From positions 434,001-498,000 of the forward strand of contig NZ_JACAVQ010000001.1 in assembly GCF_015354615.1 (NCBI RefSeq): DNA of 64,000 nucleotides. Direction: 5' to 3'. This DNA comes from Aliidiomarina indica (GTDB lineage: Bacteria > Pseudomonadota > Gammaproteobacteria > Enterobacterales > Alteromonadaceae). A program made the position numbers and the translations under genes. Below, piece after piece: positions 9,911-19,216 of the stretch (its first letter is position 1; every line of letters starts with the position of its first letter). Under the pieces are notes generated by a model. The model searched no databases. It worked only from the letters and a program-made list of their open reading frames with translations, and was not told the DNA's origin.

Positions 9911-10081
9911 ATGGCTGTACAAAAAAACCGCAAAACCCGCTCAAAGCGTGGAATGCGTCGTTCACATGATGCACTGAGTGGTGCTGCTTTATCTGTCGAT
10001 CAGACTAGCGGTGAAACTCACGTTCGTCATCACGTAACCGCTGACGGTTACTACAAAGGTAAGAAAGTCATCGCCGGCTAA
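9911..10081 (+). CDS. rpmF: 50S ribosomal protein L32
   Basis: A 56-residue basic protein, [20 protein letters not shown] onward, ending [12 protein letters not shown]. The start and length are those of bacterial L32 (57 aa in E. coli). An AGGAG site at 9897-9901 precedes the ATG. It lies between yceD and plsX as in most gammaproteobacteria. It joins a ribosomal protein gene to the phospholipid/fatty-acid genes in one transcript. Confidence 0.97.
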   Translation: MAVQKNRKTRSKRGMRRSHDALSGAALSVDQTSGETHVRHHVTADGYYKGKKVIAG

Positions 10082-10087
10082 GGGCGT

Positions 10088-11128
10088 ATGGCGAAGTTAA
10101 CTCTTGCCATTGATGCGATGGGTGGTGACCGCGGTCCCTCCATCGTTGTTGCAGCGCTCATCCGAGCGCTGCAGTCGTTTCCGGAGGTTGACTTTATCCT
10201 CACCGGGGACGAGCCTCGTCTTAAGGCTTTGCTCAATCGAGAAGCCAAACATCTAAAGGCCGCAGATCGAGCGCGCGTGACCATCCAACACACCACCCAA
10301 ATTGTGCAAATGGATGACAAACCTAGCCAGTGCCTCCGTCATAAAACAGATTCTTCCATGCGTGTGGCGATAGATCTCATCGCTGAAGAGCGTGCGCAAG
10401 CCGTGGTTAGTGCCGGCAATACGGGTGCGTTAATGGCAATGGCCTATTTACGCCTGAAAGTATTACCCGGTGTACTAAGGCCAGCATTGATCGCCCCCAT
10501 TCCTAACGAGCAAGGTGTACAAAGTTTACTGCTTGATTTAGGCGCAAACCCGCAATGTGATGCAGATACGTTGTTTCAGTTCGGCGTGATGGGCTCTGTT
10601 ATTGCCCAGGAGCTGTTACACGTGAGCGAACCTCGGGTGGCGCTGCTCAATATGGGGACGGAAGACATCAAAGGACCTGATGTGGTGCGTCAGGCTGCCG
10701 TGCTACTGGCCGCCTCGCAACAAGTGCACTATCAAGGCTTTCTAGAAGGTAACGATTTATTCTCTGGCAAAGCCGATGTGATTGTATGTGACGGTTTTAC
10801 CGGAAATATTGCGTTGAAGAGCTGCGAAGGCATGGCGCGTATGGTGTACGACCATCTGAAACGTAGTCTTAAATCCCACTGGCTGAGTCAAGCGATGGCT
10901 TGGCTGCTATACCGACGCCAACGCAAAGCATGGTCTTGGCTCAACCCCGACCAGTACAACGGCGCAAGTTTGATAGGATTGCGCGGAGTTGTCGTGAAAA
11001 GCCATGGCAATGCGTCGGCCAATGCATTCTATAGTGCAATTGCACATGCAATCGCAGAAGCAGAATCAGATTTGCCAAAACGCATTCACGACCGAGTTGA
11101 ACAAGTGCTGTCCGAACAGCATTCTTAA
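10088..11128 (+). CDS. plsX: Phosphate acyltransferase PlsX
   Basis: A 346-residue enzyme that converts acyl-ACP to acyl-phosphate for the PlsY step of phospholipid synthesis. It opens with the family signature IDAMGGDRGPS (about 8-18), followed by VSAGNTGALMAMA (about 110-122) and NMGTEDIKGPDVV. GFTGNIALK (about 236-244) is near the C-terminal region. The ATG is 7 bp after the rpmF stop. Length is normal. Confidence 0.96.
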   Translation: MAKLTLAIDAMGGDRGPSIVVAALIRALQSFPEVDFILTGDEPRLKALLNREAKHLKAADRARVTIQHTTQIVQMDDKPSQCLRHKTDSSMRVAIDLIAEERAQAVVSAGNTGALMAMAYLRLKVLPGVLRPALIAPIPNEQGVQSLLLDLGANPQCDADTLFQFGVMGSVIAQELLHVSEPRVALLNMGTEDIKGPDVVRQAAVLLAASQQVHYQGFLEGNDLFSGKADVIVCDGFTGNIALKSCEGMARMVYDHLKRSLKSHWLSQAMAWLLYRRQRKAWSWLNPDQYNGASLIGLRGVVVKSHGNASANAFYSAIAHAIAEAESDLPKRIHDRVEQVLSEQHS

Positions 11129-11164
11129 GAGTCGCGTCGCGGCTCATGTAGTTCAAGGAGTCGC

Positions 11165-12124
11165 ATGTTTGCACGATTAGCCGGAACCGGCCATTTTTTA
11201 CCTGAACACATCTTAACCAATGCGGAGCTTGAACGCCGCGTGGATACAAGTGATGCTTGGATTCGCGAGCGTACGGGTATTCGAGAGCGGCGCGTGTGTA
11301 GTGCCGATGAGTCTGTTGTTTCTATGGCGACGGAAGCGGCGAAACGTGCGTTAGCCGCCGCTGATTTACCCGCTGAACACCTTGATTTAATCGTGGTCGC
11401 AACCACTTCAGCCGATCGCGCGTTCCCTAGTGCGGCCTGTGAAGTTCAACATGCGTTAGGTATCACCGACACGCCCGCGTTTGATGTGGCAGCCGCATGC
11501 TCCGGTTTTCTATTTGCCTTATCTGTCGCTGAAAAATATATTGTTAGCGGCGCCGCTAAGCATGTGCTTGTGATTGGCAGCGATGCTTTAACCCGCATGT
11601 GTAATCCAGATGACCGTAATACAATTATTCTTTTTGGCGATGGGGCCGGAGCTGCCGTATTGTCAGCATCAACTGAGCCAGGCATTCTTTCTACCCATAT
11701 TTATAGTGCGGGCGAATTTGCTTCCTTATTAGGCGCCGATCATCCAAATCGCAGTGATGAAGCCTTTCAACAAGAAGCCTGGTTATATATGCGTGGTCGC
11801 GAAGTGTTTAAAGTTGCGGTAGAAAAACTCGCCGAATTAGTTGAACATACGCTGGCGTTTCATCAAATGAAGGCAACTGAGCTAGACTGGTTAATTCCGC
11901 ATCAGGCCAATTATCGGATTATTCAGGCGACTGCGCGAAAATTAAATATGCCGATGGCGCAAGTGGTCATGACCCTTGAAAAAACGGGAAATACCTCTGC
12001 CGCTTCGGTGCCTATTGCCCTTGACGTGGCCATTCGTGACGGTCGCATTCAGCCGGGGCAGACATTATTGCTAGAGGCCTTTGGTGGCGGTTTTGCCTGG
12101 GGTTCGGCATTAATTCGTTATTAG
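11165..12124 (+). CDS. fabH: Beta-ketoacyl-ACP synthase III
   Basis: A 319-residue thiolase-fold enzyme that condenses acetyl-CoA with malonyl-ACP to start fatty-acid synthesis. The catalytic triad is visible: Cys112 in AAACSGF, His near 246 in WLIPHQAN, and Asn near 276 in EKTGNTSAAS. DTSDAWIRERTGI (about 27-39) is the family N-terminal signature. It is 36 bp from plsX, in the conserved plsX-fabH-fabD order. Confidence 0.97.
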   Translation: MFARLAGTGHFLPEHILTNAELERRVDTSDAWIRERTGIRERRVCSADESVVSMATEAAKRALAAADLPAEHLDLIVVATTSADRAFPSAACEVQHALGITDTPAFDVAAACSGFLFALSVAEKYIVSGAAKHVLVIGSDALTRMCNPDDRNTIILFGDGAGAAVLSASTEPGILSTHIYSAGEFASLLGADHPNRSDEAFQQEAWLYMRGREVFKVAVEKLAELVEHTLAFHQMKATELDWLIPHQANYRIIQATARKLNMPMAQVVMTLEKTGNTSAASVPIALDVAIRDGRIQPGQTLLLEAFGGGFAWGSALIRY

Positions 12125-12131
12125 TGTAAGG

Positions 12132-12148
12132 GCGAGCCTGTTGCTCGC
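12132..12148 (+). other. Intercistronic hairpin between fabH and fabD
   Basis: A perfect 6-bp GC-rich stem (12132-12137 with 12143-12148), 5-base loop, followed by TACTTTT. This is a weak terminator or attenuator at most. It could lower expression of fabDG relative to fabH. Confidence 0.4.
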
Positions 12149-12188
12149 TACTTTTAGTTTACAAATGAAAGAATAATAAGGACTTCTT

Positions 12189-13109
12189 ATGACACAAACC
12201 TGTGCTTTCGTTTTTCCAGGACAGGGTTCGCAAAGTGTCGGCATGCTTGCCGAGCTCGCCAGCGAATTTCCCCAAGTTGAAGCTACTTTTGCTGAGGCTT
12301 CACAAGTACTCGGTTATGATTTATGGAAGGTTGTCCAAGAAGACCCGCAGGGTCGGTTGAATCAAACTGAAGTAACCCAGCCGGCTTTGTTAGCAGCGAG
12401 CGTAGCGATTTTTCGGTGCATGCCTGCAACACTGAAACCCACCTATATGGCAGGCCATAGCCTAGGTGAATATTCGGCTCTGGTATGTGCAGGCGCTCTG
12501 GACTTCGGAGATGCTATTCGCTTAGTTGAACTGCGCGGAAAGGCAATGCAAGAAGCGGTTCCTGAAGGGCAGGGAGCCATGGCGGCGATCATTGGTCTTG
12601 ACGACGATGCCGTGATTGCGGCCTGTGCAGAAGCAGCACAAGGGCAAGTAGTCTCTGCAGTAAATTTCAATTCGCCAGGGCAAGTGGTTATCGCGGGTGA
12701 TAAGGATGCGGTTAGCCGTGCCGGCGAAGCATGTAAAGCGGCGGGCGCAAAACGGGCGTTACCGTTGCCGGTGAGTGTACCGTCGCACTGTGCGTTGATG
12801 GCACCAGCAGCAGAAAAGCTTGCTAACGCGCTGGACGACATTGAGGTTAAAATTCCAAGTATTCCAGTCATTCATAATGTCAATGTGGGTATTGCAACCA
12901 CCTCAGAAGCGATTCGTGAGGCGCTAGTGGCGCAATTGTATTCCCCGGTGCGTTGGACTGAAACGGTAACTTGGCTCGCTGAACAGGGCGTGCACAGCCA
13001 TTATGAGCTAGGCCCGGGCAAGGTATTGTCTGGTTTAGCAAAACGAATTCATAGCGATGTTAACTGTACAGCGGTGAATGCCCCTGATGCAGTTACTGAT
13101 CTCGCTTAA
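12189..13109 (+). CDS. fabD: Malonyl-CoA:ACP transacylase
   Basis: A 306-residue acyltransferase. The FPGQGSQ motif is at 9-15 and the nucleophile Ser91 lies in GHSLGEY, next to His90; both match E. coli FabD within one residue. The second catalytic His lies in PVSVPSHCALM (about 200). It moves malonyl from CoA to ACP, making the extender for FabH, FabF and the rest of the cycle. An AAGGAC site precedes the ATG. Confidence 0.97.
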   Translation: MTQTCAFVFPGQGSQSVGMLAELASEFPQVEATFAEASQVLGYDLWKVVQEDPQGRLNQTEVTQPALLAASVAIFRCMPATLKPTYMAGHSLGEYSALVCAGALDFGDAIRLVELRGKAMQEAVPEGQGAMAAIIGLDDDAVIAACAEAAQGQVVSAVNFNSPGQVVIAGDKDAVSRAGEACKAAGAKRALPLPVSVPSHCALMAPAAEKLANALDDIEVKIPSIPVIHNVNVGIATTSEAIREALVAQLYSPVRWTETVTWLAEQGVHSHYELGPGKVLSGLAKRIHSDVNCTAVNAPDAVTDLA

Positions 13110-13131
13110 TTAATTATCATTAGGAGCATTT

Positions 13132-13884
13132 ATGACTTCTCCATTAATCGGCAACCTTGATGGCCAAGTGGCATTGGTGACAGGCGCGACTCGGGGTATA
13201 GGTAAAGCAATCGCAGAGGCCTTTGTTGCAGCGGGGGCCACGGTGATAGGCACTGCCACCAGCGAAAATGGTGCAGCAACGATTTCTAGCTACCTTGGCG
13301 ACAAAGGCACAGGAAAAGTATTGGACGTGACGGCAGAGGGCGCGATTGAAGCCCTTATTGCTGATGTGCAAAGTAACTATGGTAAAATCGATATTCTCGT
13401 GAACAACGCGGGCATTACCCGTGACAATCTGTTGATGCGAATGAAAGAAGATGAGTGGGAACAGGTACTCAATACCAACTTAACTGCGGTATTTAAGATC
13501 TGTAAAGCAGCCATGCGTGGTATGATGAAAAATCGGCATGGGCGTATCATTAATATTGGCTCTGTCGTGGGTACCACGGGTAATCCTGGGCAGGCAAATT
13601 ATTGCGCAGCTAAAGCAGGTTTGATTGGTTTTAGTAAAGCACTGGCGAAAGAAATTGCCTCGCGTGGGGTAACGGTAAATGCAGTTGCCCCTGGGTTTAT
13701 TGATACCGATATGACGAAGGCATTGACCGATGATCAACGGGAGCGTATTTTTGATACTATTCCGGCGGCTCGTTTAGGGAAGCCTGAAGAAATTGCCGCG
13801 GCGGTTTTATTCTTGGCATCACCTGGCGCAGCCTACGTGACCGGTGAAACAATTCATGTGAATGGCGGCATGAACATGGCGTAA
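13132..13884 (+). CDS. fabG: 3-oxoacyl-ACP reductase
   Basis: A 250-residue short-chain dehydrogenase. The NADP-binding TGATRGIGKA is at 17-26, NNAG at 91-94, and the Ser144, Tyr157 and Lys161 triad lies in NIGSVVG and YCAAKAG. GGMNMA closes the protein as in E. coli FabG. It reduces 3-ketoacyl-ACP in the elongation cycle. It begins 22 bp after fabD with an AGGAG site. Confidence 0.97.
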   Translation: MTSPLIGNLDGQVALVTGATRGIGKAIAEAFVAAGATVIGTATSENGAATISSYLGDKGTGKVLDVTAEGAIEALIADVQSNYGKIDILVNNAGITRDNLLMRMKEDEWEQVLNTNLTAVFKICKAAMRGMMKNRHGRIINIGSVVGTTGNPGQANYCAAKAGLIGFSKALAKEIASRGVTVNAVAPGFIDTDMTKALTDDQRERIFDTIPAARLGKPEEIAAAVLFLASPGAAYVTGETIHVNGGMNMA

Positions 13885-13969
13885 TCGCCGAAAATCTCAG
13901 CAAAATTTAGGTTTACGAGGTAAGACCTCAACCATTTAGATAAATTTTTGCTTTAATCGTAGTGTCTGA

Positions 13970-13997
13970 TTGACTACACTACACGCAAATTTATTAA
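13970..13997 (+). promoter_or_regulatory. Candidate sigma-70 promoter for acpP
   Basis: TTGACT (13970-13975) and TATTAA (13992-13997) are 16 bp apart, in the 138-bp gap before acpP. A separate strong promoter would fit the very high need for ACP. Confidence 0.5.
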
Positions 13998-14022
13998 AGA
14001 TACCTTTATTTGAGGGTTAAAC

Positions 14023-14259
14023 ATGAGCACTATCGAAGAACGCGTAAAGAAAATCATCATTGAGCAACTCGGTGTTAAAGAAGAAGAAGTGAAGCCTGAA
14101 GCTTCATTTGAAAACGACCTGGGTGCAGACTCACTGGATACAGTTGAATTAGTAATGGCTCTGGAAGAAGAGTTTGAAACTGAGATTCCAGATGAAGAAG
14201 CTGAAAAGATCCGTACGGTTCAAGCAGCAATCGACTACATCAACAAGCATTCTTCGTAA
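14023..14259 (+). CDS. acpP: Acyl carrier protein
   Basis: A 78-residue acidic protein with the phosphopantetheine attachment Ser37 in the motif [12 protein letters not shown]. Helices and length match E. coli AcpP (78 aa). It carries growing acyl chains between the Fab enzymes, and its thioesters feed PlsX. It has its own candidate promoter and is followed by a strong terminator, so it can be expressed apart from the surrounding fab genes. A GAGGG site precedes the ATG. Confidence 0.98.
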   Translation: MSTIEERVKKIIIEQLGVKEEEVKPEASFENDLGADSLDTVELVMALEEEFETEIPDEEAEKIRTVQAAIDYINKHSS

Positions 14260-14277
14260 GTAAAGCTTGGTTGTAAG

Positions 14278-14307
14278 AAAGGCGGAATGAAAATTCCGCC
14301 TTTTTTT
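14278..14307 (+). terminator. Intrinsic terminator after acpP
   Basis: An 8-bp core stem (14281-14288 with 14293-14300) with a four-base GAAA loop, extended by A-T pairs, then seven T residues. Confidence 0.9.
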
Positions 14308-14351
14308 ATGGGCTTAATTTAATTGTTGATCCGTAATACAATCAGGATAAG

Positions 14352-14367
14352 TTACCAACTTTGGTAA
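14352..14367. promoter_or_regulatory. Palindrome upstream of fabF, possible operator
   Basis: TTACCA-ACTT-TGGTAA, a perfect 6-bp inverted repeat centred 46 bp before the fabF start, with a further TGGTAA at 14384-14389. No regulator can be assigned from sequence. Confidence 0.35.
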
Positions 14368-14405
14368 ACCAAGGCTAAGAACGTGGTAAAACAAGGATTA
14401 CAAGA

Positions 14406-15644
14406 ATGAGCAAACGTAGAGTTGTCGTGACTGGCTTAGGCATGGTGACCCCGAATGGTTTAAACACTGAGAAAACCTGGGCGTCGATTATCGAAGGTGA
14501 ATCCGGCGCAGGGCCGATAGCGCATTTTAACTCAGAAGGCTACGGCACTCAGTTTGCTTGTTTAGTAAAAGGCTTCGAGGCAAGTGACTACATGCCGGCG
14601 AAAGAAGCAAGAAAAATGGATACCTTTATCCAGTATGGCGTTGTTGCAGCACAGCAAGCAATTAACGATTCGGGCCTCAGTTTTGGGGAAGCCAATGCCC
14701 ATCGTTGTGGTGTTATGATTTCATCCGGAATTGGCGGTCTGCAAGGCATTGAAGAGAACCATCAGAAATTACTCGATGGGGGCCCGCGTCGTGTCTCCCC
14801 GTTCTTTGTGCCAAGCTCAATAATAAATATGATTTCCGGACAAATATCCATGATGTATGGTTTAACGGGACCCAATATGGCGATCGTTACTGCCTGCACA
14901 AGCGGTGTACATAATATTGGCCAAGCCGCACGTGTCATTGCCTACGGTGATGCCGACGTGATGCTAGCAGGTGGCGCGGAAAAAGCGTCTACGCCGCTAG
15001 GCATGGCCGGGTTTGCAGCAGCGCGGGCTCTATCAACGCGCAATGATGCCCCAGCACAAGCAAGCCGACCCTGGGATAAAGACCGAGATGGTTTTGTACT
15101 GGGTGATGGCGCTGGTGTGATGGTGCTTGAATGTTATGAGCACGCAAAGGCCCGGGGCGCTAAAATTTACGCGGAGCTTACCGGCTTTGGCATGAGTGCC
15201 GATGCGTTTCACATGACCGCGCCGCCGGAAGACGGCCGAGGGGCGGCAGCATCCATGCGCCATGCTCTGGCGGATGCAGGAATTAGCACGGATGCAGTGG
15301 ATTATATTAATGCCCATGGCACCTCAACGCCTGCCGGGGATATTGCCGAAACACGGGCCATTAAAAGCGTCTTTGGAGTCCGCGCGAAACACGTGCCGGT
15401 GAGCTCAACGAAATCGATGACAGGCCACTTACTTGGGGCAGCAGGGGCGGTTGAAGCAATCTTTTCGGTGCTCGCAATTCGCGATAACAAGTTACCACCC
15501 ACGATTAACCTAGATAACCCTGATCCCGAATGTGATTTGGATTATGTGCCCCACAGCGCGCGTGACGCCAAAGTGAAGGTTTCTTTATGTAATTCCTTTG
15601 GCTTTGGTGGTACCAATGGCAGCTTGGTATTTAAAGGCCTATGA
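14406..15644 (+). CDS. fabF: Beta-ketoacyl-ACP synthase II
   Basis: A 412-residue condensing enzyme. The catalytic Cys164 is in [10 protein letters not shown], with the two active-site histidines in [12 protein letters not shown] and [12 protein letters not shown]. It elongates acyl-ACPs, including the palmitoleoyl to cis-vaccenoyl step that lets E. coli adjust membrane fluidity. An AAGGA site precedes the ATG. It overlaps pabC by 4 bp. Confidence 0.97.
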   Translation: MSKRRVVVTGLGMVTPNGLNTEKTWASIIEGESGAGPIAHFNSEGYGTQFACLVKGFEASDYMPAKEARKMDTFIQYGVVAAQQAINDSGLSFGEANAHRCGVMISSGIGGLQGIEENHQKLLDGGPRRVSPFFVPSSIINMISGQISMMYGLTGPNMAIVTACTSGVHNIGQAARVIAYGDADVMLAGGAEKASTPLGMAGFAAARALSTRNDAPAQASRPWDKDRDGFVLGDGAGVMVLECYEHAKARGAKIYAELTGFGMSADAFHMTAPPEDGRGAAASMRHALADAGISTDAVDYINAHGTSTPAGDIAETRAIKSVFGVRAKHVPVSSTKSMTGHLLGAAGAVEAIFSVLAIRDNKLPPTINLDNPDPECDLDYVPHSARDAKVKVSLCNSFGFGGTNGSLVFKGL

Positions 15645-16480
15645 AGCCCCTTGCGTATATTTGGCAAAGCGGTGAGCTTGGGGAAGCGCTGTCTTTGCAT
15701 GACCGCGGCCTCAACTTCGGTGATGGCTGTTTTACCACCATTCGTTTAGTGAGAAGTGGCTCAGCGGGTTGGCAATGTGCACTTTGGCCCTATCATCAAG
15801 CGCGGCTTAAACACACCTGTGCGCGCTTAGGGTTTTCACTGCCGTTGGATCTGGAATTTGCAGTTGAGCATGTGTTGCGGCAAGCGGCAATTCCCGCAGA
15901 CCTGAACGCCGCGGTACTTCGCATTACGGTGACACGTGGTCAAGGTGGGAGTGGATATAGCCCGGTTGAGAACTGCACGCCCACGCTTATATTTAAGATC
16001 AGTGAGTGGCCTGAACACTATAAAATTTGGCAACAGCAGGGCATAACGATGCACGTTGCGAAATTTCGGTTGGGAATACAGCCTGCTTTTGCCGGCCTAA
16101 AAACTTTAAATCGATTGGAGCAGGTTGCGATTAAGCGAGAATTAGCTGCGACTGATTGTGATGATCTTTTAGTGCAAGATACCCAAGGCTACCTCGTGGA
16201 GGCGAGCGCAGGTAATCTTTTTTGGCAGCGAAACGGCACGTGGTATACACCTAGCGTGAGCCATGCGGGCATTGACGGGGTAGTGCGGCAATGGCTGATC
16301 AGGCACAATCCCAACATACAGGTTGTGCGCGAACCTGTCTCAGTTCTCGATGAGGCCCAAGAGCTGTTTGTTTGTAATGCATTGATGGGCCTTGTGCCCG
16401 TGCGCGCAATTGATAGCCGTCAATTGCCTCGGTTTCGATCCTATGGGGCATGTGTAGAAACCGGTGAGTTGCCCCTTTAA
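15641..16480 (+). CDS. pabC: Aminodeoxychorismate lyase
   Basis: A 279-residue class IV PLP enzyme that releases 4-aminobenzoate and pyruvate for folate synthesis. The PLP lysine is Lys154 in [12 protein letters not shown], matching Lys140 of E. coli Pab[14 protein letters not shown] (21-33) and the ASAGNLFW motif are also typical. It is translationally coupled to fabF (ATGA overlap), and the fabF-pabC-mltG-tmk-holB order is conserved in gammaproteobacteria. Confidence 0.94.
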   Translation: MKPLAYIWQSGELGEALSLHDRGLNFGDGCFTTIRLVRSGSAGWQCALWPYHQARLKHTCARLGFSLPLDLEFAVEHVLRQAAIPADLNAAVLRITVTRGQGGSGYSPVENCTPTLIFKISEWPEHYKIWQQQGITMHVAKFRLGIQPAFAGLKTLNRLEQVAIKRELAATDCDDLLVQDTQGYLVEASAGNLFWQRNGTWYTPSVSHAGIDGVVRQWLIRHNPNIQVVREPVSVLDEAQELFVCNALMGLVPVRAIDSRQLPRFRSYGACVETGELPL

Positions 16481-16509
16481 ATGGACCCTTATTATATGAT
16501 TCGAGATTT

Positions 16510-17589
16510 ATGTTGCGTCGCTTAATTTTTATTATTTTTGCCCTTGTCATCTTTGCTGGTTTAGCGCTTGGCGCTGCCTATGGTGGGCTTTACTGGTGGT
16601 TCCACCATGGGGCTACAGTGCAGGTCACGTCGGCAGCGTTTCCGTCGGACACCCCTGATGTTAGCGAAGAGATGATTCTTGCTCAGGCTACTCAAGACGG
16701 TCCCTTACTATTTGAAATTCCAAGAGGCGCACATCGGCGTTTGGTGGCACGTGAACTTGAAGCAAAGGGTTTGCTCGCGCCACATCACTGGAATCAGTTA
16801 GCGGTTCGTTTGTTTATGCCAAATATTCGGTTGCAAGCGGGTGTGTATGCGGTACACGAAGGTGAAACACCGGCCACATTGTGGTCGCGTTTTGCCCGTG
16901 GTGAGCAACATCTGTTTTCAATTACCTTTGTCGAAGGGAGTGAATTTCGGCATTGGCAAGCGCAATTGGCAGCCCACCCATATATTAGGTCCCAGTTAGT
17001 TGATACGCCTATCGCGGAGATTATGAGGTTATTGGAGAGCGACTACACCCATCCTGAAGGGTTGTTGTTTCCGGATACCTATCGGTTTTACGCCGGTACT
17101 AGCGATTTACGTATATACCAGCAGGCAATGCAGCGTATGCAGGGGGTACTGGAGCGAGAATGGGCGCAACGTGATCGAACAGTACCGGTTCAAACCCCCT
17201 ACGAAGCCTTGATTCTTGCCTCCATCGTGGAACGAGAAACAGGGGCCGCTCATGAACGTGGCTTAGTGGCCAGTGTGTTTGTAAATCGATTGCAAACAGG
17301 AATGCGTTTGCAATCCGATCCAACCATCATTTATGGGCTCGGGGAGCGTTACCGCGGCGTGATTTATCGATCTGACATTCAAGAGCATACGCCATATAAT
17401 ACATATCGAATTGATGGGCTACCACCGACGCCAATCGCGATGCCTGGTGCGGCTGCGATTGCCGCGACCTTACAACCCGAGGCTTCCGATTATTTCTATT
17501 TCGTGAGCAGAAACGATGGTACGCACGTTTTTTCGCGCACCCTTGCGGAACATAACCGCGCGGTTAATAAATATCAGAGGAACCGATGA
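16510..17589 (+). CDS. mltG: Endolytic peptidoglycan transglycosylase MltG
   Basis: A 359-residue YceG-like protein with one N-terminal membrane helix (about 5-30), a LysM-like region (about 66-135) and the catalytic domain with FPDTYRF (187-193) and Glu241 in ASIVERETG, the residue equivalent to E. coli Glu218. HTPYNTYRIDGLPPTPI is the end signature. MltG cleaves nascent glycan strands at the inner membrane and is thought to set strand length. It overlaps tmk by 4 bp. Confidence 0.95.
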   Translation: MLRRLIFIIFALVIFAGLALGAAYGGLYWWFHHGATVQVTSAAFPSDTPDVSEEMILAQATQDGPLLFEIPRGAHRRLVARELEAKGLLAPHHWNQLAVRLFMPNIRLQAGVYAVHEGETPATLWSRFARGEQHLFSITFVEGSEFRHWQAQLAAHPYIRSQLVDTPIAEIMRLLESDYTHPEGLLFPDTYRFYAGTSDLRIYQQAMQRMQGVLEREWAQRDRTVPVQTPYEALILASIVERETGAAHERGLVASVFVNRLQTGMRLQSDPTIIYGLGERYRGVIYRSDIQEHTPYNTYRIDGLPPTPIAMPGAAAIAATLQPEASDYFYFVSRNDGTHVFSRTLAEHNRAVNKYQRNR

Positions 17590-18206
17590 AAGGACGCTTT
17601 ATCGTAATTGAAGGACTTGAAGGTGCCGGAAAAAGCTCAGCGGTGGCGACGGTGACGGCGTGGTTAAAAGCACGTCAGCAGTCTTATATTTGCGTGCGTG
17701 AGCCGGGTGGAACGCCCTTCGCAGAAGCGCTGCGTGAGTTAGTGAAGCAAGATTGGCAAGAACATATCACGGCCCAAGCCGAGCTTTTGCTAATGTATGC
17801 TGCTCGTGTTCAGTTGGTAGATAACGTCATTAAACCTGCATTAGACAGGGGAGATTGGGTTGTCGGCGATCGCCATGATCTATCTTCCCGCGCTTACCAG
17901 GGAGGCGGTCGTGAACTCGGCGACAGTCAACTACAACAGCTCAAGCAGCTCACTTTGGGCGATTTCTTGCCTGATTTAACGTTGTATTTGGACATTGACC
18001 CGGAAGTGGGTTTACAGCGTGCGGTTCAGCGCGGTGATTTAGATCGCATTGAAAAAGAGGCCTTAACGTTCTTTCAGCGGACCCGCGCGCGCTATTTAGA
18101 TATTGCAACACGGGAAACGGGGATCTCTGTGATTGATGCAGGGCAAGATATGACGAGGGTGCAAGCCGACATTACGCGGGTATTGGAGCAACAATGGCCC
18201 GGGTAA
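17586..18206 (+). CDS. tmk: Thymidylate kinase
   Basis: A 206-residue P-loop kinase that phosphorylates dTMP. The P-loop EGLEGAGKSS (9-18), the DR(Y/H) signature VVGDRHDLSSRAYQGGGR (about 94-111) and the REPGGTP substrate motif are present. It is coupled to mltG (4-bp overlap) and to holB (13-bp overlap), linking nucleotide supply to the replication clamp loader. Confidence 0.96.
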   Translation: MKGRFIVIEGLEGAGKSSAVATVTAWLKARQQSYICVREPGGTPFAEALRELVKQDWQEHITAQAELLLMYAARVQLVDNVIKPALDRGDWVVGDRHDLSSRAYQGGGRELGDSQLQQLKQLTLGDFLPDLTLYLDIDPEVGLQRAVQRGDLDRIEKEALTFFQRTRARYLDIATRETGISVIDAGQDMTRVQADITRVLEQQWPG

Positions 18207-19150
18207 GCTTTCCTTGGATTCGTCCACTTTGGCAGCAACTGAGCGAGGCGAGCCTTGCCGGTACGTTGGCCCATGGTGTCGGCATTGAATTCCAGCCCGA
18301 GCTCGGCAGCGAGCAGCTGCTTGAGCAACTATCGCGTTTGTTGTTATGTCAGCAACCGATCAAGGATTCGAAGGCTATCCGCGCCTGTGGCCAATGTAAG
18401 CAATGCCTTTTGTACAAAGCTGGCACCCACCCAGATATATTGCGCGTTGCACCAGAACCGGGTAAACAGCTTGGCGTTGACGCCATTCGCAAAGTGGGTG
18501 CATTCGTTCAACAACGTTCTGCGCAAGGAGGCAATAAAGTTATTCAGGTACTGCAAGCGGACGCAATGACCTTGGCCGCTGCCAACAGTTTACTGAAGAC
18601 CTTAGAGGAACCCCCGGCAGACACCTTCTTGATCGTCAGCGCGGCACAGTTTTCTCTGTTATTACCGACGGTACGCAGTCGATTGATGATGTTTCCTATG
18701 CCGCGCCCGGACACAGCAATGCTTCGGACGTGGTTCGCAGAACTGGCTCCAGAATCTGAATTGACATCGGCCATGCTCAATTACGCGCAAAAACGACCAC
18801 TCACAGCCTTACAGTTGCTGCGGGAACACCAACCGCTGCCACAAGCCATGCTGGATGATCTGCTTTGCGGGACGGTGCAACTGCCGAAAGATGCAGACGC
18901 AATAGCGCAACTAGTCAAAACAATTCTAGAATCGCTGCATCTTATCTTACGTGACTATTACGAGCGCAACGCGTTACCAGAATGGGCTACTCGTTTTCAA
19001 TCGCTACCCAAGGAACGATTTGCCCAAGCTATTTCGGACTGTTATCAAGCGGGCATTCATTTGCGTAATGATTTGCAAGGTCCGGGTTTGAATGCCAACC
19101 TACTAACACAACGTTGGTTGCATGATTGTCGCAGCCAGTTAACATGTTAA
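18194..19150 (+). CDS. holB: DNA polymerase III delta' subunit
   Basis: A 318-residue clamp-loader subunit. The zinc module is visible as CGQCKQCLLYKAGTHPDI (about 57-74), followed by LGVDAIRKV and the sensor region LLKTLEEPPADTFLI with the SRC-like motif TVRSRL. The Walker A region is degenerate (no GKT), which is normal for delta' because it does not bind ATP. It overlaps tmk by 13 bp. A pilZ gene, often found between holB and tatD in other gammaproteobacteria, is absent. Confidence 0.93.
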   Translation: MARVSFPWIRPLWQQLSEASLAGTLAHGVGIEFQPELGSEQLLEQLSRLLLCQQPIKDSKAIRACGQCKQCLLYKAGTHPDILRVAPEPGKQLGVDAIRKVGAFVQQRSAQGGNKVIQVLQADAMTLAAANSLLKTLEEPPADTFLIVSAAQFSLLLPTVRSRLMMFPMPRPDTAMLRTWFAELAPESELTSAMLNYAQKRPLTALQLLREHQPLPQAMLDDLLCGTVQLPKDADAIAQLVKTILESLHLILRDYYERNALPEWATRFQSLPKERFAQAISDCYQAGIHLRNDLQGPGLNANLLTQRWLHDCRSQLTC

Positions 19151-19216
19151 TTAAAGTGCAAGATAGAACAGCTTCGCCTCGTTCAGCCACTATTCATTAT
19201 TTAAAAAAGGGTGATC

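Noticed and set aside
12443-12871. 142-residue open frame opposite fabD
   Set aside because: It lies wholly inside a well-supported fabD on the other strand and has no recognisable domain.
19151-19216. pilZ gene expected between holB and tatD
   Set aside because: Only 66 bp separate the genes; there is no room for it.
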